NCBI GenBank assembly: GCA_027858915.1
Contig: JAQIBT010000045.1
Coordinates: 1 to 64,000 of the forward strand
Origin: Salinisphaera sp.
Lineage (GTDB): Bacteria; Pseudomonadota; Gammaproteobacteria; Nevskiales; Salinisphaeraceae
Direction: 5' to 3'
Length of the DNA: 64,000 bases
Positions 17,682 through 27,027 of this stretch are shown one piece after another (positions within the stretch are counted from its first letter, which is position 1; each line of letters starts with the position of its first letter). The notes under the pieces were generated by a model. It searched no databases and had not been told where the DNA came from. It saw only the letters and a list, made by a program, of their open reading frames with translations. The position numbers were made by a program, and so were the translations under genes.

Positions 17682-18819
17682 TCATGACGCCACGACCATA
17701 CGGTTGAGCTGTTGTGATGAGGCATGGATCGCTGCAACCGTGGCCTGGACGGCATAGGCTTCGGCAAAGTCCGGGAAGGCGTGTCCATCAGTCGCATAGG
17801 CCCGGAGTAGACCCGCCACCTCGATAATCTTGAGATCGTTGAATCCCAAATGATGACCCGGCGCTGGGCAGAATCGGTCGTAGGGCACATGCGTCGGGCC
17901 GGCCTCGATCCGCGTGAAGCCCTGCTGCCCGGAGGCCGCATCGGAGCGGTAGACCAGAAGTTCGTTCATCCGCTCCTGGCTGAAGCTTATAGCGCCTTGC
18001 GTACCAGTCACCTCGAATGACAGATCCATCGTCCGTCCGGTCGCCGCCCAGTTGGCCTCGACGCTACCAAGCTGCCCACCCTGAAACCACAACAGCGCAT
18101 GCGCGTGATCGTCGACCCGAACCGCTGCCGTCTTATCCGAGCCTTCGAAGACCGGGCGTTCGGGGTAGATGGTGGATGTTGAACCGCACACCGAGACAAT
18201 CGGGCCGACCATATACCGCGCCATGGATAGAATGTGACTGCCGATATCGGCGAGTGCGCCACCGCCTTCCGGATCGGTGCGGAAAGAATGCGGTGCCTCG
18301 GCGCGGGCCATATAGTTCTCCGCATGTCGCCCACGGAAAGAGGTCACTTCGCCGATCTCGCCAGCCTGCACCAGCTCGCGTGCCATCCGGACCATGGGAT
18401 TGCAAAGGAAGTTAAAGCCTACGAGATTGACCACGCCGGCCTGGGCGACGGCGTCGCGCATCCGAGCCGCCGACGCCAGGGTCGTGGACAGCGGCTTTTC
18501 GCAGTAGACGGCTTTGCCTGCTTGCGCGGCGGCCACCGCGATCGGCTCGTGCAGTTTATTCGGCGCGGTGATAGCGACAATATCTATATCAGGGTCCGCC
18601 ACCAGCATTCGCCAGTCACCCGTCGAACGACGAAAACCCAGAGTCGAAGCGGCCGATGCCGCACTTGTCTCATCCATGTCGGCCAGCAATTCCAATTGCG
18701 GCGCGACAGGCAGGTCAAACAGGCCGTTCACGGCACGAAAAGCGTTTGCATGACACTTGCCCATGAACCCGGCGCCCACCAGCCCGATCCGCACGGGTTT
18801 TTTCTCGGTTACGTTCATC
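17682..18819 (-). CDS. Gfo/Idh/MocA-family sugar/polyol dehydrogenase
   Basis: A NAD(P)-dependent oxidoreductase of the glucose–fructose oxidoreductase/inositol dehydrogenase family. The Rossmann motif is GLVGAGFMGKCHANAFRAV, the family's catalytic EKP is in YCEKPLSTT, and the C-terminal part has GGGALADIGSHILSMARYMVG with the conserved Asp and His. GGGAGGGA stands just upstream of the ATG at 18819, so I reject the longer frame beginning at 18947. It follows the ABC transporter ATPase gene and most probably acts on the imported sugar or a sugar acid. Members oxidise inositols, sugars and their derivatives; the substrate is open. Confidence 0.92.
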
Positions 18820-18949
18820 GTCTGGAATCCCTCCCTATTCCGCCATAACTGGCCGCTCTCGCAACACGAGCAGGACCTCCCTGGACTCGACCTACCGGAC
18901 GTGATCAATAACTTTGGGTACGGGACCACCAAGCGAAATCGAATCAAAT

Positions 18950-20476
18950 TCAGTCTTGAGGCGAGGCCGCATTCAGAAGCTTGTTCTCAGTCACATCACT
19001 ATGACTGAAGTCGCCGGTCAGACGTCCCTCACACATCGTAAGGATCCGTTGGCTTATACCCATGATTTCGGGCATCTCGGAGGAAATGACCAGCACCGCC
19101 AAGCCCTCCTCTGCAAGACGGGCGATAAGCTTGTGGATTTCGGACTTGGAGCCCACATCGATGCCACGCGTCGGTTCGTCGAGGATCAGCAGTTTGGGTT
19201 CGGTGGCAAGCCATTTGGCGATCACGAACTTCTGCTGATTTCCGCCACTGAGGTTGACTACTGGTTGTTTTGGGCCGGTAGTACGAATCTGGAGCGATTT
19301 CTTGTATTTGTCGAACAGTGCAGTTTCCCGCCCCCTTTGCATGAAACCGAACACATTGAGTTCGTTGACAAGGGGCAGCGTGGTATTGTCCCGGCCACCC
19401 ATCCCAAGCACGAGGCCTTGCCCCTTGCGGTCCTCTGGAACCAGCCCGATACCGAGTTTCATTGCTGCTTTTGGACTTGTGATCTGCTGGGGCTGACCAC
19501 GCCAGAAGATAGTACCGGCGTCTGGCTTGCGAATACCGAAAATGGTTTCGGCTACCTCGGAGCGACCTGCGCCGACCAGGCCATACATGCCCACGACCTC
19601 TCCTGCTCTGATATCGAAACTGATGTCGTCGATCAGTCCCGTAATGGTCAGACCCTCCACTCTGAGGAGCTCGTCCCCTGGTTCCGACTCGGCGCGCTCG
19701 AAATAAGAATCGAGCGATCGTCCGATCATACGATGGGTGATGTCGTCGGCATCCGTGTCCGCCGTATTCATGGTCCCCTGAGTCTTACCGTCTCGTAATA
19801 CTGTTATACGATCCGTAATCTCAAATATCTCGCTCATCTTGTGCGATATATAGACGATGCCGACGTCCTGCGCCTTCAGTTTTCGAATAGTCTCGAATAG
19901 CGCCTCTTTCTCCTGGTCGGTCAGTGACGCAGTCGGCTCATCAAAAATAACTACGTTGCAGTGAAAGGCATCTGCACGAGCAATCTCGACCATCTGCTGC
20001 TTGGCGATCGACAAAGAGCCGACGATGTCGCTGGCGCGAAAACTACAGTGCATATCCTTCAATACACGGTTGGTTTTCTCGTTGAGCATCCGCCAGTCGA
20101 CACGTCCGAAACTCTTCAACGGCATACTGCCAAGATATATATTCTCAGCGACAGACAACTCTGAGACCAGAGAAAGCTCCTGGTGAATCAGCAGAATGCC
20201 ACGCTCCTTGGCCTCCAGCGGATTGTTGTGCCGAACCGGCTCGCCCATATGACGAATGGTCCCACCATCCGGCTTATAGTTACCCGCCAGCACCTTCATC
20301 AGAGTGGACTTACCCGCTCCGTTTTCGCCGACCAGGGCGTGAACCTCGCCGGGTTTGACATCGAAGCTTACCTCGTCGAGTGCCTTGACTCCGGGAAAAG
20401 TCTTGATGACTCCCGACACCTCGAGGACGTACTCCGTCGCCGCCGATACGGCAGCCTGTGCGGCATTTGCAGTCAT
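18950..20476 (-). CDS. Sugar ABC transporter, double ATPase (RbsA/XylG/MglA type)
   Basis: 508 residues with two fused ABC domains. Domain 1 has Walker A GENGAGKST and Walker B VVIFDEPTAS; its signature is the weaker SIAKQQM. Domain 2 has a degenerate P-loop (GLVGAGRSE), the signature LSGGNQQKFVIAKWL and Walker B LLILDEPTRGID. This arrangement is diagnostic for CUT2-type monosaccharide importers. It powers the two permeases encoded just upstream. About 80 bp separate it from the binding-protein gene before it. The end overlaps no other gene. Confidence 0.95.
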   Translation of the reverse strand: MTANAAQAAVSAATEYVLEVSGVIKTFPGVKALDEVSFDVKPGEVHALVGENGAGKSTLMKVLAGNYKPDGGTIRHMGEPVRHNNPLEAKERGILLIHQELSLVSELSVAENIYLGSMPLKSFGRVDWRMLNEKTNRVLKDMHCSFRASDIVGSLSIAKQQMVEIARADAFHCNVVIFDEPTASLTDQEKEALFETIRKLKAQDVGIVYISHKMSEIFEITDRITVLRDGKTQGTMNTADTDADDITHRMIGRSLDSYFERAESEPGDELLRVEGLTITGLIDDISFDIRAGEVVGMYGLVGAGRSEVAETIFGIRKPDAGTIFWRGQPQQITSPKAAMKLGIGLVPEDRKGQGLVLGMGGRDNTTLPLVNELNVFGFMQRGRETALFDKYKKSLQIRTTGPKQPVVNLSGGNQQKFVIAKWLATEPKLLILDEPTRGIDVGSKSEIHKLIARLAEEGLAVLVISSEMPEIMGISQRILTMCEGRLTGDFSHSDVTENKLLNAASPQD

Positions 20477-20558
20477 CTCTCACGTACCTCGTAGATCATG
20501 TGGAGCTGCCATGGCCTGGCGGTCGCGCCAGGCCATGGTGCAGTGGTTCCACGGTCGC

Positions 20559-21545
20559 CTAGAAAACGGGCCGTTGGTACTTGTCTATGTTTTTCTTTGT
20601 GATCGGTGGCGTGTCAATATAAGACGTCTCAGGCACACTCTGACCTTCCGCGACTTCGACAGCCGTTTTCAGTGCGTTCTGAGCATCTTCCACGGGCGAC
20701 TGCACGACGGAGCCGTAGTAGCAGCCATCCTTGATGGCATCGTAGCCAACCCCGAAATTGGTAGCCCCCGTAATCTTGATCCGGCCACAAGGGATACCCG
20801 CGCCTTTGATTGCGTTCAGCACCCCTGCACCCATGTTGTCATCGGCTGCGAAGACACCATCGATTTCCTTGCCATATTTGGTGATGAAACTCTCCATTAC
20901 GGACTGCGCCTTCGCCCGGTTCCAGTCCGCCGGCTGGGCATCCAGAATCTTGATGCCCTTGTGCTTGCCGACGGCTTCATCAAAGCCTTTTTCACGATTG
21001 ACGGCTGTGGCATAGCCCGGTGTCCCATTGATCACCACCACCTTGCCTTTGCCGTTTAGCGCTTTGACCATCATCTGGCCGGCAACGCGCCCCTCCTCGG
21101 TGGTGTTGGGGCCGGAAAAAGCGACCGTGCACTTGCGTCCAGCTTTGTCGATACGCGAGTTGGTGATCACTACCGGTATACCCGAACGTTTTGCACGGCA
21201 TACCGCAGGCACTACGGCTTTGGCGTTCGTCGGCCAGACGATCATTACATCAACCCGCTGTGCGGTCAGATCCTGGATCTGATTGGATTGACGAGCCGGG
21301 TCACCTTGAGGATCCAGTACGATAGCTTGGATACCCAGCTTCGCCGCGTAGTCCTTGAAGCTCTGCTCATAAGTCGTCTCATAGGCATCGACGCCCGCAT
21401 TGTTTTGCGTGATGCCAATTCGAACCTCGCTCAGCGGCTTCTTCAGGGGCTGCTTGAGCCATGAGGGAGCATCCGCAGCCGAGGCCACTGTGCACGCGGC
21501 GCACAACGCCACTGCTGCTGACACGGTTTTCAATGTGTTATTCAT
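20559..21545 (-). CDS. Sugar ABC transporter, periplasmic binding protein (second copy)
   Basis: A 328-residue periplasmic binding protein of the ribose/galactose (peripla_BP_4) type with an N-terminal signal peptide ending near ASAA. The fold features VRIGITQNN, LDPQGDPARQ, VDVMIVWPTNAKAVVP and GVFAADDNMGAGVLNAIKGAG are characteristic. TTGGAGGATTATA precedes the ATG. It is strongly similar along its length to the protein at 25505–26494 (shared WLK-PLKKPL, DPQGDP, QPADWNR-KAQSVME), showing a duplication. Both presumably feed the same permease/ATPase pair. Confidence 0.94.
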   Translation of the reverse strand: MNNTLKTVSAAVALCAACTVASAADAPSWLKQPLKKPLSEVRIGITQNNAGVDAYETTYEQSFKDYAAKLGIQAIVLDPQGDPARQSNQIQDLTAQRVDVMIVWPTNAKAVVPAVCRAKRSGIPVVITNSRIDKAGRKCTVAFSGPNTTEEGRVAGQMMVKALNGKGKVVVINGTPGYATAVNREKGFDEAVGKHKGIKILDAQPADWNRAKAQSVMESFITKYGKEIDGVFAADDNMGAGVLNAIKGAGIPCGRIKITGATNFGVGYDAIKDGCYYGSVVQSPVEDAQNALKTAVEVAEGQSVPETSYIDTPPITKKNIDKYQRPVF

Positions 21546-21641
21546 TATAATCCTCCAAAACGATCGTCTGATCGCGTTCTAAAACAGCCCCTTGCGGGAC
21601 ACAAGAAACGAGTCCGGCAGTGCCCAGTCTCCTGAATCCCG

Positions 21642-22658
21642 TCACTCGTTATTGAATTGCTTGTCCACGATCAGTGCGAGAATCAGGACGACTCCAAGCA
21701 GGACAAGTACGTAAAACGGCTGGACATGCATGAGGTTCATGCCATTACGCAAAACGCCCAGTGTGAGCACGCCACCCAGCGTGCCCCAGAGAGCGCCCGC
21801 GCCCCCCTGCAGTTTGGTGCCGCCGAGCACGACCGCGATAATCGTCCACAGTTCATAGTTCGTGCCCAGGTTTGGCGTCGCGGCACCCATTTGGGTTGAC
21901 ATCGTGATCCCGGCGACCGCCGCCATGAGCCCGGAGACCATGAAATTGATCACGATGTGACGCGACACTTTGACTCCGGCATTTTCTGCCGCCTGGCGAT
22001 TACCGCCGATGGCATAGGCTTCGCGTCCGTGACGAGTGCGCGAAAGTGCCCACTGTGCGAACGCTATGAACACCAGAAACAGAATGGCAATCAGGGACAC
22101 CGGACCAATCGAGATCATGCCGAAATTCATGAAACTCATGTTGGTCGCCGACAGGGAGTTCTCTCCGGTATAGACAAACACCAGTCCACGAATTCCGATC
22201 AGGCCCCCAAGCGTCACGATGAATGAGTGCACGCCAGTCTTGACTACGATGATGCCGTTTAGAAACCCGAGTAGCAGACCGGCCCCAAGCGCCCCCGTTA
22301 TGGCCACCACCAGACCATATTGCTGAAGGCCAATAGCAAGACATGCGCAGAGCGCGAGTGTCGATCCCACCGTCAAGTCAATCCCGCCGTTGATCATGAT
22401 CAGTGTCATACCGATCGACAGGAAGCCGATGAACGCACTCTGGACCAGAATGTTCGACAGATTGAATACCGTAAAGAAATACGGACTGCCGAAACTGAAG
22501 CCGATCAAGCAGACAATCAGGATCACCCAGATCGAATTACGGCCAACCCAGTGCAATAAAGAGCCACCCAGGAATCGTTCGTGCTGAGTGCACACCACAG
22601 ACTTCCGGGTTGGCGCATCCTGAGCCATGGACTTGTCAATCGAGTTTACGGATTTCAT
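21642..22658 (-). CDS. Sugar ABC transporter permease (first of the pair)
   Basis: An inner-membrane permease of the BPD_transp_2/RbsC type, 338 residues with eight to ten membrane helices and the family's GGIDLTVGSTLALCACL and GVHSFIVTLGGLIGIRG loops. The start at 22658 overlaps the stop of the upstream permease (ATGA), with GGGAG just before it, which rules out the longer frame. It forms the membrane channel with the gene at 22655–23623 as a heterodimer. Confidence 0.93.
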   Translation of the reverse strand: MKSVNSIDKSMAQDAPTRKSVVCTQHERFLGGSLLHWVGRNSIWVILIVCLIGFSFGSPYFFTVFNLSNILVQSAFIGFLSIGMTLIMINGGIDLTVGSTLALCACLAIGLQQYGLVVAITGALGAGLLLGFLNGIIVVKTGVHSFIVTLGGLIGIRGLVFVYTGENSLSATNMSFMNFGMISIGPVSLIAILFLVFIAFAQWALSRTRHGREAYAIGGNRQAAENAGVKVSRHIVINFMVSGLMAAVAGITMSTQMGAATPNLGTNYELWTIIAVVLGGTKLQGGAGALWGTLGGVLTLGVLRNGMNLMHVQPFYVLVLLGVVLILALIVDKQFNNE

Positions 22659-23623
22659 TCGAACAAACTCCCGCGTTTGGACGCTACATCGAGCCATACC
22701 GCGCCAATGATCACACCCCAGGTCACCAGCCATTGGACGTAATACGCGAACCCGAGCAACAGCAGACCGTTCTTGATGAAACCAAGAATAGTTATGCCGA
22801 TAACGGTCTTGAGGATTGTTCCGGACCCACCTAGCAGACTGGTACCACCGAGAATGATTCCGGCGAGAACCTGAAGCTCGTACCCCTGCCCGACGTTATT
22901 CTGAGAGCCCATCACACGCGAACCCAGGATAACCGCGGCCACTGCCACAGTCAGGCCGGACAGAACGTAGGCGCTAAATACGATACGTTTTGCATTTATC
23001 CCAGAAGCGCTGCTGGCGACCTCGTTGCCGCCAACCGCGTATATCTGTCGACCGTAGGCCGTCTTGGCCAGCACCACGCCCAACACCAGAGCGCCGCCAA
23101 GAAAGATCCATACGGGCACCGGAACGTCAAGGAAATAACCCCGTCCAAAGATCGCGAACCAGGTCGCGTCCGGGTCCGCAATGCCGACGTTCTTACCGCC
23201 GGTATATATCAGGGTGACGCCCTGCAACGCGGAGAGCATGCCGAGGGTGACAATCAAGGAATTCAGACGCACATAGCCGATCAATATTCCATTGACCGCC
23301 CCCACAAGAAGCCCGACCAGGAGCGCAACCAGAATGGCCGGCCCTGGACCGATCTTGTCGTGCAGACCAACCACGACAACCGTAGTCAGGGACAGCATCG
23401 AGCCGACAGACAAATCGAGTCGCCCGCTCAGGACCACAAACGTCACGCCCAAGGCCATCGTGCCCACGATCGAAACCTGCCGCAGCACCTGCAACACGTT
23501 CCCGATTGTCAGGAATGTGTCCGAATTCAGCGCCACAACGACCAAGAAAATCACGAAGGCGATTAGAATCCCTTGCTGGCGCGCCAAATCGGGCAAATTC
23601 ATCCGCTTGATTAATGCGTCCAC
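22655..23623 (-). CDS. Sugar ABC transporter permease (second of the pair)
   Basis: A 322-residue RbsC-type permease with GRLDLSVGSMLSLTTVVVVG and the LNSLIVTLGMLSALQG loop. It starts with GTG at 23623, with the strong ribosome binding site GGAGGAGA before it. Two different permease genes side by side mean a heterodimeric channel, unlike the single-permease ribose system of E. coli. It is the first gene of the importer block that continues with the second permease, the binding protein and the ATPase. Confidence 0.93.
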   Translation of the reverse strand: MDALIKRMNLPDLARQQGILIAFVIFLVVVALNSDTFLTIGNVLQVLRQVSIVGTMALGVTFVVLSGRLDLSVGSMLSLTTVVVVGLHDKIGPGPAILVALLVGLLVGAVNGILIGYVRLNSLIVTLGMLSALQGVTLIYTGGKNVGIADPDATWFAIFGRGYFLDVPVPVWIFLGGALVLGVVLAKTAYGRQIYAVGGNEVASSASGINAKRIVFSAYVLSGLTVAVAAVILGSRVMGSQNNVGQGYELQVLAGIILGGTSLLGGSGTILKTVIGITILGFIKNGLLLLGFAYYVQWLVTWGVIIGAVWLDVASKRGSLFE

Positions 23624-23788
23624 TGCTTTTTATCTCCTCCACCGGTGCTGCCGCTTGGCTATCACCTGCAGTTAAAGCAAATTGTATTTAGTGGGGCCTT
23701 GCCGCAATCTCTCTACTTTTGACCGTATCCATGGTCAGTATCTGTCGTATGTTGGTCAGTGGCGGCCCGAGAAGCTGATCTCGAAATG

Positions 23789-24337
23789 TTAGTCGCTTGG
23801 AAATTTCGCGTGCCAAAGCCGTCCGCGATACTCCGTTTCATAAGCCTTGCCCTCTGGATAGCTCACCAGTTCCAACTGCATGCCCCAGGGCGTGAGGAAA
23901 TACACCCATGCCTCACCGGCACTAGGCCCCCGCGTCTTGTACTCGGGGTCACCAAGAACAGTCAGGCCATGGCCACGCACATAGGCAACTGCCTTCTCCA
24001 TATCGTCCACGTAGAACGCCAGATGGTGGCCACCAATATCGCTGTTGCGCGGCGGCTCCTGCGCCTGTCCAGGGGCCTCATATTCGAACACCTCGAAGTT
24101 CGAACCACTCCCACAACGCAGCAGTCGGATTCCCTTGATACGAGCCTTTGGATCAACATTCAGTCGCCGTTCCATCCAATCGTCTCCGGCCGATATTGGC
24201 CCCATGGGATAAAACACCTCACAGCCGATCACATCACGAAAGAACGCAACTGCCTCGTCGAGGTTTGGCACGGTGAATCCAATATGATCCGTTCCACAGA
24301 GTCCCGGAATGCCTTTACCCACTTTTCGCTCAACCAT
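23789..24337 (-). CDS. VOC-superfamily protein (glyoxalase/dioxygenase-like)
   Basis: A 182-residue protein of the vicinal-oxygen-chelate fold with two beta-alpha-beta3 units. The four expected metal ligands can be placed: His in TDHIGF, Glu in NFEVFEY, His in GGHHLAFYV and Glu in MQLELVSY, so a metal site is probably intact. Members include glyoxalase I, epimerases and ring-cleaving dioxygenases. Set inside a sugar catabolic operon, an isomerase or lyase acting on an oxidised sugar is the most natural reading, but it is inference. GAGGGG precedes the ATG. Confidence 0.85.
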   Translation of the reverse strand: MVERKVGKGIPGLCGTDHIGFTVPNLDEAVAFFRDVIGCEVFYPMGPISAGDDWMERRLNVDPKARIKGIRLLRCGSGSNFEVFEYEAPGQAQEPPRNSDIGGHHLAFYVDDMEKAVAYVRGHGLTVLGDPEYKTRGPSAGEAWVYFLTPWGMQLELVSYPEGKAYETEYRGRLWHAKFPSD

Positions 24338-24682
24338 AAAGAAACCCCTCGTCCGTCCTCTCGCGACCTGCCCGTTTGGATTTTTTTGGGCGAATCGGGC
24401 TATTCGAAACTTATGCTTCGATTATCGGTCCAGTTTTTTAATATTGGAATAGGCAGTTATTCCGCTTTGGAGATTATCCAAACTGAATATTTTCCGAGTC
24501 CGAGATCAGTACTGGTATGTGTAAACAGCACTCTATTTAGTCAAAATAAAACGCCTCGGCAGGTGACTGTTCCTGCCAGATATCTGCGTAAACTTTGTGC
24601 CAGAACCGTTGGATTCAGCGACGGATTTTCGGTTGCATATCCGCCCTGCGCACGCAGCTGAGGCGCAATCGTGGCTTTCCGG
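24338..24682. other. Gap between the SDR and VOC genes
   Basis: About 345 bp of AT-richer DNA with no gene. It contains a hairpin with a T-rich end (see the terminator entry) close to the SDR stop, and the T/A-rich stretch 24410–24500 may carry a promoter for the VOC gene. Nothing else was seen. Confidence 0.4.
24545..24577 (-). terminator. Possible Rho-independent terminator after the SDR gene
   Basis: Read on the minus strand, GGCAGG and CCTGCC pair around an 8-nt loop, then come GAGGCG and TTTTATTTT. The stem is short (6 bp), so strength is uncertain. It would separate the first binding-protein/SDR unit from the rest of the importer genes. Confidence 0.4.
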
Positions 24683-25453
24683 CTACCACACGGTGTAGCC
24701 ACCATCGGCCATCAGAAGATGGCCCGTGACGCTACTCGCGGCATCGCTCGCCAGAAAGAGGACGACGCTGGAAATCTCCTCGGGTTCACTCATGCGTCCT
24801 ATCGGGACATTCGACATCCAGGCCTCCATCAGGCCACCGTTCCGACCTGCAGCCAGGGGCATATCCGTCGCCACGTAGCCCGGGCCGACTGCGTTGACAC
24901 GCACACCGTGCGGCGCCCACTCTGATGCAAGCACACGGGCCAAATGCGCGACGCCGGCCTTGGAAACGCTGTACGCGACATGCGACTGGGGCCTGACATC
25001 TACTACACCCGCCATAGAGGAGATGTTGACGATGCTTCCGCTTCGCTGTTCAACCATGTGCCGACCGAACTCGCGACAGCAGTAAAACACGCCGCTTAGA
25101 TTGACCTCCATCTGTCGCGCCCATGTCTCGTCGGTTGTTTCCAGTGCATCAGCGTTGATACAGATTCCGGCATTATTAACCAGCACATCGACTCGTCCCT
25201 GGGTACTGATAACTTGCTCTGCGGCCCACTTCACGGCTTCAGAATCCGCAACGTTGACCGGCACGAAACTCGCTTGGTAACCTAGGTCAGCTAGCGCCAG
25301 CACCGCCTTTTGACCCAACTCCGGATTCAACTCCGCTACAACCACCGTCGCGCCCGCCTCTGCCAATGTTCTGGCTATCGCAAAGCCAATCCCGCGACCA
25401 GCACCCGTGACTACGGCCACACGATTTTCCAAACTGAAAATTTTTCCGCTCAA
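24683..25453 (-). CDS. Short-chain dehydrogenase/reductase (SDR)
   Basis: A 256-residue classical SDR with TGAGRGIGFAIARTLAEAG, NNAG (LVNNAGICINADA), catalytic Ser (ISSMAGV) and YSVSKAG. It starts with TTG; AGGGGTG five bases upstream supports this, and there is no better in-frame ATG. It follows the first binding-protein gene by about 50 bp on the same strand and probably belongs to the same transcript. The E in VAELNPE at the end of the second strand is more compatible with NAD. Substrate unknown, likely a sugar or polyol derivative. Confidence 0.92.
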   Translation of the reverse strand: MSGKIFSLENRVAVVTGAGRGIGFAIARTLAEAGATVVVAELNPELGQKAVLALADLGYQASFVPVNVADSEAVKWAAEQVISTQGRVDVLVNNAGICINADALETTDETWARQMEVNLSGVFYCCREFGRHMVEQRSGSIVNISSMAGVVDVRPQSHVAYSVSKAGVAHLARVLASEWAPHGVRVNAVGPGYVATDMPLAAGRNGGLMEAWMSNVPIGRMSEPEEISSVVLFLASDAASSVTGHLLMADGGYTVW

Positions 25454-25504
25454 AATTCACCCCTAAGTAAAAATGTCCAAATTAAAGCCAATCGTCTCAA
25501 GTGC

Positions 25505-26494
25505 CTACCACGTAGGCTGACTAAAGTTCTTGATGGTTTCGGCATCAACCTTGGGCGTCGGAATATGCTGCACCTTCGGAACAGGCTTGCCTTCGGCAAC
25601 ACGAATCGCTGTCTGGATCGCAAGTTTTGCGTCATCACTGGGCGACTGCCAGACAGAACCCGTTTCCCATCCGTTCTTGATGGCTGTGTAGCCCTGACGG
25701 AACATGTTCGCCGTCACCAGCTTGATGCGACCCTTCTTTATTCCCGCACCCTGAATGGCATTGAGGACACCCAGACCCATGCCGTCATCCTCGGCGTAAA
25801 CGCCATCGATTTTCTTACCGTATTTGGTCAGGTAGGCCTCCATGACCGACTGGGCCTTACCGCGATTCCAGTCGGCCGGCTGTTTATCGAGAACCTTGAT
25901 CTCGGGGTGCTTCTTGATGACATCCAGGAAACAGGATTCACGGATCATCGCTGTGGCGTAGCCAGGCGTGCCAAGCACCAGGACAATCTGTCCCTTGTCA
26001 TTGAGCGCCTTGACCAACATCTCGGCTGCTTTGCGGGCCTGTCCACAATCGTCCGGGCCAGTAAAGGCCACGGTATATTTGCGTGCTGATTTCTCGATGT
26101 GCGAATTGGAAATGATCACGGGAATGCCTGCCGCGTGCGCGCGGCGAATCGCCGGTGTCACCGCCACAGCGCTCGTTGGCCAGACCACCATTGCATCCAC
26201 GTGCTCAGCGATCAGGTTTTGAATCTGGCTGAACTGTTTGGAGGGGTCGCCCTGCGGATCCATGATTGTGGCCTTGACGCCCAGCTGCTTGGTATATTCG
26301 GCCGCCGTATCCGCATAACGCGCCTGATAGGAATTTGATTCCGGATACAGCACCGTGATTCCGAGCCGAATCTGATCGAGCGGCTTTTTCAGGGGCCCCT
26401 TAAGCCAATCGGGTTGATCAGCAGCCGCAGCGCTCAACGCAAATCCGGCCAGCGCCACAACTGCAATAACGCGTCTAAAAGTGTAAAAATTCAT
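25505..26494 (-). CDS. Sugar ABC transporter, periplasmic binding protein (first copy)
   Basis: A 329-residue paralogue of the protein at 20559–21545. A signal peptide (VALAGFALSAAA) is followed by WLKGPLKKPLDQIRLGIT, DPQGDPSKQ, VDAMVVWPTSAVAV and DWNRGKAQSVMEAYLTKYGKKIDGVYAEDDGMGLGV. GAGGAGG precedes the ATG. It opens the importer region of the island, with no ATPase or permease of its own, so the two binding proteins may share one channel and widen its substrate range. Differences in the ligand-pocket stretch (LYPESNSY against NNAGVDAY) fit that idea. Confidence 0.94.
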   Translation of the reverse strand: MNFYTFRRVIAVVALAGFALSAAAADQPDWLKGPLKKPLDQIRLGITVLYPESNSYQARYADTAAEYTKQLGVKATIMDPQGDPSKQFSQIQNLIAEHVDAMVVWPTSAVAVTPAIRRAHAAGIPVIISNSHIEKSARKYTVAFTGPDDCGQARKAAEMLVKALNDKGQIVLVLGTPGYATAMIRESCFLDVIKKHPEIKVLDKQPADWNRGKAQSVMEAYLTKYGKKIDGVYAEDDGMGLGVLNAIQGAGIKKGRIKLVTANMFRQGYTAIKNGWETGSVWQSPSDDAKLAIQTAIRVAEGKPVPKVQHIPTPKVDAETIKNFSQPTW

Positions 26495-27027
26495 GATTTC
26501 CTCCTCAGAATGGCTTGGTCTTTCTGTAAACGCTTTTTTACCCAGCGCTGTCCGAGAAAACTAGCACTCAAGGGAGCAAGTCACTAGCTGGAAGGCATTC
26601 ACAATGGGAATCCCCATCGAGAACAAAATAGAGGAGACGATCAGCCTTGCCGTCGTCATCTGGTTTCACAGGGCACCAGCTGCTATGCGTAGTCAACCTC
26701 AACAGCGAGCAGCTAACCTATCGGCCATGAGCCGCGGGAGTTTGTGCTTGCGATTGAGACGCCAGGCGGTTCGCCAGCTCATGCCGAACTGGCGCATGAG
26801 TTACAGGACCGGGATATATTTCTGGCGTGCAGGAGCAGATGCGTGGTCAGGAAGCAGACCGTTACAACGAGCTGGGTCGCATGGCAGCTTGTGCCGGCCG
26901 TGACGATGCCCTGACCACGACAACGCTGGCACTGCAAGATGCGGCGGCGGCCGCTAGTCGTCCAATTGGAACCGGTATCAACAACAGGCAGCCCTAATTC
27001 CAGAACGCTCCAGCAGCGCCATATGTT
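26495..27027. other. Gap with possible promoter and decayed coding DNA
   Basis: About 530 bp. Near 26520–26545 the sequence TGTAAACGCTTTTTTA recalls half of a LacI-family operator and lies just upstream of the binding-protein gene. From about 26730 to 26990 on the plus strand, stretches of open frame with coding-like composition (PREFVLAIETPGGSPAHAEL, then in another frame QEQMRGQEADRYNELGRMAA) are interrupted by frame changes, which suggests the remains of a gene I cannot identify. Confidence 0.35.
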
